Below, in pieces: positions 43,557 through 50,375 of a stretch of 64,000 bases of DNA; the first letter of the stretch is position 1, and each line of letters starts with the position of its first letter. Source of the stretch: Actinobacteria bacterium OV320 (GTDB lineage: Bacteria > Actinomycetota > Actinomycetes > Streptomycetales > Streptomycetaceae). The position numbers and the translations under genes were made by a program. The stretch lies in contig LJCX01000029.1 in NCBI GenBank assembly GCA_001298545.1, positions 496,001 through 560,000 of the forward strand. The letters run 5' to 3'. The notes under the pieces were generated by a model, which worked only from the letters and a program-made list of their open reading frames with translations, had not been told where the DNA came from and made no database searches.

Positions 43557-43663
43557 AGGAACCAGCCGTGCTCAACGGACCAATGGTGCCGGACGGATCA
43601 GTCGTGCGGGACGGATCAGTCGTGCTCGACGGACCAGCCGTGCCGGACGGACCAGCCGTGCCG
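43538..43663 (+). repeat. Seven tandem 18-bp units spanning a gene boundary
   Basis: Units begin at 43538 and recur every 18 bp. Typical units are GACGGACCAGCCGTGCCG and GACGGATCAGTCGTGCGG. The first unit carries the GTG start of the next ORF; the membrane protein's stop (43554-43556) spans the unit 1/2 border. In the downstream ORF the units read (N/D)G(P/S)(A/V)V(L/P/R). Confidence 0.85.
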
Positions 43664-43849
43664 ATCCGAGCCCGTCCCCGTCTTCGTACCCGTAGCCGCC
43701 CGCCCCTCCGACGCCTGCCGTCGACGGCACGGCCACCGCGCGCGGCGCATCCCCCGCCGCACTTCCCGCCGGACCCGGACCACGCGACGCACGTGTTCCT
43801 CCCCCCAGTCGCACCCCACCGCAACACGCTTGAAGGAGAGACCAGATGA
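43550..43849 (+). CDS. Low-complexity ORF coupled at both ends (99 aa)
   Basis: GTG at 43550 overlaps the membrane-protein stop by 7 nt, and the ORF's TGA overlaps the next ATG as ATGA. The N-terminal third is hexapeptide repeats (DGPAVP, DGSVVR). The middle is Arg/Pro-rich (IRARPRLRTRSRPPLRR), and the end is Pro/His-rich. It has no cysteine or membrane helix and no recognised family. The double coupling is the main argument for translation; biased composition argues for a repeat-derived spacer. It could also serve only to carry ribosomes to the next genes. Confidence 0.4.
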   Translation: MLKEPAVLNGPMVPDGSVVRDGSVVLDGPAVPDGPAVPIRARPRLRTRSRPPLRRLPSTARPPRAAHPPPHFPPDPDHATHVFLPPVAPHRNTLEGETR

Positions 43850-44001
43850 CCACCTCCCGATCCGGAGCGACCGGAGATACCGGGGCACCCGCGGTCACGG
43901 GCGCCCCCGCGGTCGCAGGAGCAGCCGGAGGACACGCGGCGACCGGAGCCCCCGCGGCCCCGGCCACAGCCACCGCGCACACCCCGGGAGCCGCACGATG
44001 A
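43846..44001 (+). CDS. Small Ala/Gly/Pro/Thr-rich ORF (51 aa)
   Basis: ATG at 43846 has one of the best SD sequences in the region (AAGGAG at 43833-43838, 7 nt upstream). The stop TGA overlaps the epimerase ATG as ATGA. The product (MTTSRSGATGDTGAPAVTGA...) is a disordered AGPT-rich tract with a GAPAV repeat. No family is recognised. The SD and coupling indicate that ribosomes enter here, so either this peptide or the coupling itself is useful to the operon. Confidence 0.5.
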   Translation: MTTSRSGATGDTGAPAVTGAPAVAGAAGGHAATGAPAAPATATAHTPGAAR

Positions 44002-44960
44002 GGGTCCTGTTGATCGGAGCCAACGGCTACCTCGGTCGTTTCGTCGCCGACCGTCTGCTCGCCGACCCGGCCGTCCAGCTCACCGCGCTCGGCCGCGGCG
44101 ACGACGCCGACGTCCGCTTCGACCTCGCGTCCGGCAGCCCCGGCGCGCTCACCCGCTTCCTCGACGCGGTCCACCCCCAGGTCGTCGTCAACTGCGCGGG
44201 AACCACCCGGGGCGGCGCCCGCGAACTCACCCGGCACAACACCGTCGCCGTCGCCACCGTCTGTGAGGCCCTGCGCCGCAGCGGCTGCGGCGCCCGTCTG
44301 GTGCAGATCGGCTGCGGCGCCGAGTACGGCCCGAGCCAGCCCGGCTCCTCGACGGCCGAGGACGCCGTGCCGCGCCCCGGCGGCCCGTACGGCGTCAGCA
44401 AGCTCGCCGCCACCGAACTCGTCCTCGGTTCCGGTCTGGACGCCGTCGTGCTCCGGGTCTTCTCGCCCGCCGGTCCGGGCACGCCCGCCGGCTCCCCGCT
44501 GGGCCGACTCGCGGAGGCCATGCGCCGCGCCATGCAGTCCGGCGACGGCGAGCTCAAGCTCGGCGGCCTCGGCGTGCAACGCGACTTCATCGACGTCCGG
44601 GACGTCGCCCGGGCTGTGCACGCGGCCTCGCTCTCCGCCGCGCAGGGCGTCATCAACATCGGCTCGGGCCGCGCCGTCCGTCTGCGCGACGCCGCCGCGA
44701 TCCTCGCGCGCGTGGCCGGGTACGGCGGCGCACTGCACGAACTCGACGGGCCGCCCGGCGTCCACCTCAGGCCCGCCATCGGCCACCCGCGCCCCGAGTC
44801 CGACCAAGCGGGCCCGGTCGCGTACCCGTATCCGGACGGCTGCGGCACTTGGCAGCAGGCCGATGTGCGCACCGCCCGCGACCGGCTCGGCTGGCGGCCC
44901 CGCATCAACCTCGAGGAGTCCCTCGCCGACATCTGGATGGAGGCGGCATGTCGTATCTGA
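43998..44960 (+). CDS. NAD-dependent epimerase/dehydratase (extended SDR)
   Basis: This 320-residue Rossmann enzyme has the GANGYLG dinucleotide motif at about 7-13, NCAGTT after strand 4, and the catalytic YGVSK near 134-138 with QIGCGAEYGP holding the active-site region. Such enzymes interconvert nucleotide sugars. In Pel and galactosaminogalactan loci a C4 epimerase (PelX/Uge3) makes UDP-GalNAc from UDP-GlcNAc, and this gene could do the same. The ATG overlaps the small ORF's stop. It overlaps the following hydrolase gene by 13 bp. The sugar specificity is inferred from context. Confidence 0.9.
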   Translation: MRVLLIGANGYLGRFVADRLLADPAVQLTALGRGDDADVRFDLASGSPGALTRFLDAVHPQVVVNCAGTTRGGARELTRHNTVAVATVCEALRRSGCGARLVQIGCGAEYGPSQPGSSTAEDAVPRPGGPYGVSKLAATELVLGSGLDAVVLRVFSPAGPGTPAGSPLGRLAEAMRRAMQSGDGELKLGGLGVQRDFIDVRDVARAVHAASLSAAQGVINIGSGRAVRLRDAAAILARVAGYGGALHELDGPPGVHLRPAIGHPRPESDQAGPVAYPYPDGCGTWQQADVRTARDRLGWRPRINLEESLADIWMEAACRI

Positions 44961-45706
44961 CCGGAACCCCGGCGGGCACCGCGAGCGCCGGCACCACCGA
45001 CGTCCGCACCGGCTTCGGCGTACCTGGCATAGCGCACCCCCTTCTCGCGCCGACCGAGTGGCGCGAACTGGCCCGTTCCGGCAGACCCCTGCACTGGGTC
45101 GTCCTCGATGTCGCCGACGGCCCCGGCGTCCGCCCCGACCCGCGCTGCCTGGAAGCCGCGGGCCGGCTGCGCAACGCCGGCGTCCGGGTCCTCGGGCGAC
45201 TGGACACCCGCTACGGCGCCCGGCCCTTCGCCGAGGTGATCTCCGACGCACAGCGCCACCTCGACTGGTACCAGGTCGACGGTTTCCTCCTGGACCGGTG
45301 TCCGGCCGGGCGCGCCGAACTCCCCGGGCTGCGCCGCACGGTCGGGACACTCCGCACCCTCGGCGACGCGCCCCACATCGTCCTCGGGCACGGCACCCAC
45401 CCCTACCCCGGCTATGTCGAGCACGCCGACCAGATGGTCACCTTCTCGGGCTCCTGGAGCGACTACCGCTGGTCGCAGGTGGCCGAGTGGACCGCGGAGC
45501 ACCCGCCCGAGCGCTTCTGCCACCTCGTGCACGGCGTACCGCGTGGTCACCTCGACGAGGCGCTGCGCATCGCCCGCTGGCAGGGCGCCGCGACGATCTG
45601 GTTCACCGACGGCACCGACCGCGGCGGCCTCGTCGACCCCTGGGAGGCCATGCCCGGCTACTGGGACGAACTCGTCTCGCGGATCGGAACGGGTGTCTCG
45701 GAATGA
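44948..45706 (+). CDS. Spherulin-4-type glycoside hydrolase-like protein
   Basis: This 252-residue TIM-barrel-like protein matches the spherulation-specific family 4 group (spherulin-4/Sph3, GH135, related to the PelA hydrolase GH166). Visible elements are VPGIAHPL, WVVLDVADGPG, RVLGRLDTRYG, WYQVDGFLLDRCP with acidic residues at strand ends, and VLGHGTHPYPGYVEHAD. Fungal Sph3 cleaves alpha-1,4-galactosaminogalactan. No signal peptide is visible, so export or an intracellular role needs explaining. ATG at 44948 follows GGAGG and lies inside the epimerase gene. Activity is inferred from family. Confidence 0.85.
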   Translation: MSYLTGTPAGTASAGTTDVRTGFGVPGIAHPLLAPTEWRELARSGRPLHWVVLDVADGPGVRPDPRCLEAAGRLRNAGVRVLGRLDTRYGARPFAEVISDAQRHLDWYQVDGFLLDRCPAGRAELPGLRRTVGTLRTLGDAPHIVLGHGTHPYPGYVEHADQMVTFSGSWSDYRWSQVAEWTAEHPPERFCHLVHGVPRGHLDEALRIARWQGAATIWFTDGTDRGGLVDPWEAMPGYWDELVSRIGTGVSE

Positions 45707-45769
45707 AGAAGGCCATGGCAGTGTTACGGGGAGAACAACTGTAGTGATCGACCGACCAACGGAGTCCCC

Positions 45770-46948
45770 GTGTCGCTGCCACCCCTGGTCGAGCCAGCCT
45801 CTGAGCTCACCGTAGACGAGGTTCGCCGGTACTCCCGCCACCTGATCATTCCCGATGTCGGGATGGACGGGCAGAAGCGGCTGAAGAACGCCAAGGTGCT
45901 CTGTGTGGGCGCCGGCGGCCTGGGCTCGCCGGCGCTGATGTACCTGGCCGCCGCGGGCGTGGGCACGCTCGGCATCGTGGAGTTCGACGAGGTCGACGAG
46001 TCGAACCTCCAGCGGCAGATCATCCACAGCCAGGCCGACATCGGCCGCTCCAAGGCCGCGTCCGCCCGCGACTCCGTCCTCGGCATCAACCCGTACGTGA
46101 ATGTGGTCCTGCACGAAGAGCGGCTCGAGGCCGACAACGTGATGGACATCTTCAGCCAGTACGACCTGATCGTCGACGGCACGGACAACTTCGCGACCCG
46201 CTACCTGGTCAACGACGCGTGCGTGCTGCTGAACAAGCCGTACGTGTGGGGCTCGATCTACCGCTTCGACGGCCAGGCGTCCGTCTTCTGGTCCGAGCAC
46301 GGTCCCTGCTACCGCTGCCTCTACCCGGAGCCCCCGCCGCCGGGCATGGTCCCCTCCTGCGCCGAGGGCGGCGTGCTGGGCGTGCTGTGCGCGTCGATCG
46401 GCTCCATCCAGGTCAACGAGGCGATCAAGCTCCTCGCGGGCATCGGCGAGCCGCTGGTCGGCCGCCTGATGATCTACGACGCCCTGGAGATGCAGTACCG
46501 CCAGGTCAAGGTCCGCAAGGACCCCGACTGCGCGGTCTGCGGCGAGAACCCGACCGTCACGGAGCTCATCGACTACGAGGCCTTCTGCGGCGTCGTTTCC
46601 GAGGAGGCCCAGGCGGCGGCGGCCGGCTCGACGATCACTCCCAAGCAGCTCAAGGAGTGGATCGACGACGGCGAGAACATCGAGATCATCGATGTCCGCG
46701 AGCTCAACGAGTACGAGATCGTCTCCATCCCGGGCGCCAAGCTGATCCCGAAGAACGAGTTCCTGATGGGCACCGCCCTGGAGGCCCTGCCGCAGGACAG
46801 GAAGATCGTTCTGCACTGCAAGACGGGTGTCCGCAGTGCGGAAGTCCTCGCGGTGCTGAAGTCCGCGGGCTTCTCGGACGCCGTGCACGTCGGCGGCGGC
46901 GTGATCGGCTGGGTCAACCAGATCGAGCCGAGCAAGCCGATCTACTGA
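45770..46948 (+). CDS. moeZ: Adenylyltransferase/sulfurtransferase MoeZ
   Basis: MoeZ activates the C-terminal Gly of small sulfur-carrier proteins by adenylation and then transfers sulfur to it. It serves molybdopterin, thiamine, cysteine and some secondary-metabolite pathways. The ThiF/MoeB domain has VGAGGLGSPAL (about 46-56), the DxxDxSNLQRQ motif (DEVDESNLQRQ) and zinc pairs CYRC and CAVC. The C-terminal rhodanese domain has the active-site loop HCKTGVRS with Cys350. Length is 392. GTG at 45770 follows ACGGAG. A perfect terminator follows. Counterpart of Rv3206c. Confidence 0.95.
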   Translation: MSLPPLVEPASELTVDEVRRYSRHLIIPDVGMDGQKRLKNAKVLCVGAGGLGSPALMYLAAAGVGTLGIVEFDEVDESNLQRQIIHSQADIGRSKAASARDSVLGINPYVNVVLHEERLEADNVMDIFSQYDLIVDGTDNFATRYLVNDACVLLNKPYVWGSIYRFDGQASVFWSEHGPCYRCLYPEPPPPGMVPSCAEGGVLGVLCASIGSIQVNEAIKLLAGIGEPLVGRLMIYDALEMQYRQVKVRKDPDCAVCGENPTVTELIDYEAFCGVVSEEAQAAAAGSTITPKQLKEWIDDGENIEIIDVRELNEYEIVSIPGAKLIPKNEFLMGTALEALPQDRKIVLHCKTGVRSAEVLAVLKSAGFSDAVHVGGGVIGWVNQIEPSKPIY

Positions 46949-46989
46949 CCCGGCTGCTCCCTTCGCGCACCGGGGTACCCGGTCCGGTC

Positions 46990-47030
46990 GGCGGGGGCTT
47001 CGCGCACCACGAGTGCGCGAAGCCCCCGCC
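46990..47030. terminator. Bidirectional terminator after moeZ
   Basis: A 17-bp perfect stem (46990-47006 with 47014-47030, 7-nt loop) ends 4 bp before the stop of the convergent peptidase gene. Confidence 0.88.
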
Positions 47031-47034
47031 GTCG

Positions 47035-48597
47035 TCATGAGCAGACCTTGCCGTCCTTCGGCACCGTCCCCTTCAACAGGTACGCGTCCACCGCCGAGTC
47101 GACGCAGTCGCTCCCGCTGCCGTAGGCGCCGTGTCCCTCGCCCTTCCAGGTGAGCAGCACACCGACGCCCTTGCCGAGCTCGTCCGCCATCTTCCGCGCG
47201 CCCTCGTACGGCGTCGCCGGGTCCCCGGTATTGCCGACCAGCAGGATCGGCGCCGCGCCCGCCGCGCTCACCTCCGGGGTGTCGTACTGCCCGGCCACCG
47301 GCCAGTCGTGGCACCAGCCGGCCGTGTCCCAGCCCAGGAAGTCCCCGAACACGGGTGAGATCTTCTCGAACTCCGGCAGCAGCTTCTTCGTCTCCTCGGC
47401 GGTCGGCCGCTGCTTGTCGTCCAGGCACGATATGACCCGTTGCGAGTGGGTCGTCGTGCCGTAGTGCCCCGAGGTGTCCCGCTCGTTGTAGCCGTCGGCG
47501 AGCGTCAGCAGTTCGGAGCCGTCCCCGTCCTCCGCCGACTTCAGGGCGCTGGTCAGGCTCGGCCAGCCCTGCTTGCTGTACAGCGGCAGGACGATGCCGG
47601 TGACCGCGAGGGTCTGCGTCAGCTTGCGCCCGTCCGACGTGGGGAGCGGGTCGGTGTCGATGCGGTCCAGCAGATCCGCGATCTTCTTGCTGCCCTTCGC
47701 GGGGTCCTGGCCCGTGGACTTCAGGTAGTCGTCGAGTGCCCGCTGGAAGCCGCGTGCCTGGTTCTGCGCGTGGCCCACCGAGTCGGCGCTCGGGTCGACG
47801 ACCGCGTCGAGGATCAGCCGCCCGACGTTCTTCGGGAACAGGTGGGCGTACACACCGCCCAGTTCGGTGCCGTAGGAGATGCCGAAGTAGTGCATCTTCG
47901 CGTCGCCGAGGACCTGGCGCATCAGGTCCATGTCGCGGGCGGTGTCGGTCGTCGACACATGCGCCAGCAGCTTGCCGGCGGCCTTCTCGCAGCCCTTGCC
48001 GAATGCGGTGGCGTCCTCGAAGTAGGTCTGTTCCTCGGCCGGGGTGTCCGGCGTGGAGTCGAGGGACTCGGCGGCCTGGATGCCCTTGTCGGTGCGGCAG
48101 CGGACGCCCTCGCTGGCGCCGACCCCGCGCGGGTCCCAGCTCACCAGGTCGTACTGGTCACGGAGCGAGGAGTACGCGGAGCCGTAGGAGGGGAGCGTCG
48201 ACACTCCCGAGCCGCCGGGGCCGCCGAAGTTGAACAGCAGCGAGCCGGCCCGCTTGCTCCCCTCCGCCCGGGACTTGGTGCGCACCAGGGCGAGGCCGAT
48301 CGTGTTGCCGTCCGGCTTCGACCAGTCCAGTGGCACCTTCAGCGTCGCGCACTGCCAGTCGCTGCCCGGCGCGGCGGAGTCCGCGGTGGCCTTGCAGCGT
48401 CCCCAGTCGAGCTTCTGCCCGGTCAGCGAGGCGGGCAGCGCGGCCGTCGGGGCGGTCGCTCCGGAGGAGGCGGTGGGCTGCGCGTCGGCCGTACCGCCCT
48501 TGTCGTCCCCGTCCCCGTCCGACGCACCGCTGCTACAGCCCGCCACCAGCAGCGCCGCGGCGGCCCCCAACGCCGTCCACCGTACGAATCGCGCCAT
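47035..48597 (-). CDS. Lipoprotein tripeptidyl aminopeptidase-like hydrolase (copy 1)
   Basis: This 520-residue S33-type hydrolase is exported as a lipoprotein: basic start, hydrophobic core and lipobox VAGC near residue 20. The catalytic fold shows FNFGGPGGSGVSTLP (oxyanion region), YFGISYGTELGG (Ser nucleophile), GNTGDPATPYEGA (Asp) and GEGHGAYG (His). It matches Streptomyces Tap and the mycelial peptidases SlpD/SlpE, which remove tri- or dipeptides from protein N-termini. I chose ATG 48597 after GGGGGAA; GTG 48603 is possible. A paralogue lies immediately beside it. Confidence 0.92.
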   Translation of the reverse strand: MARFVRWTALGAAAALLVAGCSSGASDGDGDDKGGTADAQPTASSGATAPTAALPASLTGQKLDWGRCKATADSAAPGSDWQCATLKVPLDWSKPDGNTIGLALVRTKSRAEGSKRAGSLLFNFGGPGGSGVSTLPSYGSAYSSLRDQYDLVSWDPRGVGASEGVRCRTDKGIQAAESLDSTPDTPAEEQTYFEDATAFGKGCEKAAGKLLAHVSTTDTARDMDLMRQVLGDAKMHYFGISYGTELGGVYAHLFPKNVGRLILDAVVDPSADSVGHAQNQARGFQRALDDYLKSTGQDPAKGSKKIADLLDRIDTDPLPTSDGRKLTQTLAVTGIVLPLYSKQGWPSLTSALKSAEDGDGSELLTLADGYNERDTSGHYGTTTHSQRVISCLDDKQRPTAEETKKLLPEFEKISPVFGDFLGWDTAGWCHDWPVAGQYDTPEVSAAGAAPILLVGNTGDPATPYEGARKMADELGKGVGVLLTWKGEGHGAYGSGSDCVDSAVDAYLLKGTVPKDGKVCS

Positions 48598-48759
48598 GTG
48601 CACTTCCCCCCTCGCCGGCCGTCCGCGCTCGGCGGCGAACGGCTGTCAGGCCATATTAGGCGGCGCACGGCCCACCCGTCGGGGCCTGTGGATAACCTTT
48701 TGACCTGCGGGTTTATCGGGGAATTCGAGGCGGCGTCAGGAGCAGTGGCGGGAGCGGCG

Positions 48760-50304
48760 TCAGGAGCAGACGGTCCCCGCGGCCGGCACCTTGCCGTTCA
48801 GCAGGTAGCCGTTCACCGCCGTCTGGACGCAGGTGTTCTTGCTGCCGTACGCACCGTGCCCCTGCCCCTTGTACGTCAGCTCCACCCCGACCCCGCGGCC
48901 CAGCGCGGCCACCATCTTCCGAGCCCCCTCGTACGGGGTCGCCGGGTCGCCGGTGTTGCCCACGACGAGGATCGGCGCCGAACCGGGCGCGCTCACGTCG
49001 GGATGTTCGGCGGCGCCGGGGACGGGCCAGTCGGTGCAACTGACCATGCCCCAGGCCAGGAAGTCCCCGAACAGGCTGGAGGCGGCCCGGAACTCCGGCA
49101 GCCGACGCTGCACATAGGCGGTGGAGTAGCGGGGCTTGTCGTCGGAGCAGTTGATGGAGATGTTGGCGGCCGCGATGTTGCTGTACTCGCCGTTCTCGTT
49201 GCGGCCGTTCATCAGGTCCGACAGCAGCATCAGGATCTTGCCGTCCCCGGCGTAGGCCTGCTCCAGGCCCTCGGTGAGGTACTCCCAGAAGTCCTTCGAG
49301 TACAGCGCCTGCGCGATGCCGTTGGTCGCGGCGCTCTGGGTCAGTTCGCGAGGGAAGATGCCCGGGATTGGCTTGCCGTCCAGGCTTTCGAGGAGCCTCG
49401 CGATCCGGTCCTTGACGTCCTGCGCGGTGTCCCCGACGGGGCAGTCCTGCGTCTTGGACGTGCAGTCCTCGGCGAAGTTGTCGAGGGCGAGCTGGAAGCC
49501 CTTGGCCTGCCCGAGCGAGCCCTGTTCGGACGTCTGCGTCGGGTCGACGACCGCGTCGAAGACGGCGCGTCCCACGTTCTTGGGGAACAGGTGGGCGTAC
49601 ACGCCGCCCAGTTCGGTGCCGTAGGAGATGCCGAAGTAGTACAGCCGGTCGTCGCCGAGGACCTGGCGCATCAGGTCCATGTCGCGGGCCGCGTCCGTGG
49701 TCCGCACGTTCGGCAGCATCTTCTTCGCGTTCTTCTCGCAGGCCGCGTTGAAGTCCCTGGTGTTGTCCAGCAGAGCGGTGCGCTCGACGGCGTCGTCGGG
49801 TGTGCCGTCCTGCTGGAAGTACGCGTCGAGCTGCTGGTCGTTCTCGCAGCGCACCCCGGAGCTGCGGCCGACCCCGCGCGGGTCGAAGCTGACCAGGTCG
49901 TAGCGGGTGCGCAGGGCCGCGTACTCCTCCCCGAAGGCGGGCAGGGTGGAGACGCCCGAGCCGCCGGGTCCGCCGAAGTTGAAGACCAGGGAGCCGATCC
50001 TGTCGCTCTCGTCGCCGCTCGTCCGGGCCCGGATCAGCGCGATGTCGATCGTGTCGCCCTCGGGGTCGTCCCAGTCGAGGGGCGCCTTCATGGTGGCGCA
50101 CTGCCACTGGTCGCCGTCCGGCAGCGGGGAGGGGGCGCTGCCGCCGCCCTCCGCCTGGGAGGGGGCCGGGCAGTCCTTCCAGCTCAGCTTCTGCGCCGTC
50201 AGGTCCTCGTCCTGCGCCTCGTCGCCGCAGCCCGCCACCATGGAGGACAGCAGCAGGGCGGCGGCGGTCACGGCGACGGCGCGCAGGCGGGAGGGGTTCG
50301 GCAT
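48760..50304 (-). CDS. Lipoprotein tripeptidyl aminopeptidase-like hydrolase (copy 2)
   Basis: This 514-residue paralogue of the preceding gene has lipobox VAGC near residue 26. The same four blocks are present: FNFGGPGGSGVSTLP, YFGISYGTELGG, GNTGDPATPYEGA and GQGHGAYG. It has an extra cysteine pair region (EDCTSKTQDCPVG) and diverges in the lid (helical domain between nucleophile and acid). The 162-bp spacer to copy 1 suggests independent expression. Together they look like an old tandem duplication with split specificity. Role: extracellular peptide trimming at the cell surface. Confidence 0.92.
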   Translation of the reverse strand: MPNPSRLRAVAVTAAALLLSSMVAGCGDEAQDEDLTAQKLSWKDCPAPSQAEGGGSAPSPLPDGDQWQCATMKAPLDWDDPEGDTIDIALIRARTSGDESDRIGSLVFNFGGPGGSGVSTLPAFGEEYAALRTRYDLVSFDPRGVGRSSGVRCENDQQLDAYFQQDGTPDDAVERTALLDNTRDFNAACEKNAKKMLPNVRTTDAARDMDLMRQVLGDDRLYYFGISYGTELGGVYAHLFPKNVGRAVFDAVVDPTQTSEQGSLGQAKGFQLALDNFAEDCTSKTQDCPVGDTAQDVKDRIARLLESLDGKPIPGIFPRELTQSAATNGIAQALYSKDFWEYLTEGLEQAYAGDGKILMLLSDLMNGRNENGEYSNIAAANISINCSDDKPRYSTAYVQRRLPEFRAASSLFGDFLAWGMVSCTDWPVPGAAEHPDVSAPGSAPILVVGNTGDPATPYEGARKMVAALGRGVGVELTYKGQGHGAYGSKNTCVQTAVNGYLLNGKVPAAGTVCS

Positions 50305-50375
50305 GATCCCATCCTGCGGTCGCGCCCGGGCACGCGCGCGGGACGCGGGCCGTACGAGGTACGGGCGCGCGCCTC

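Noticed and set aside
43538..43663. CRISPR-like array
   Set aside because: Units are 18 bp with no unique spacers and no cas genes; they are coding tandem repeats.
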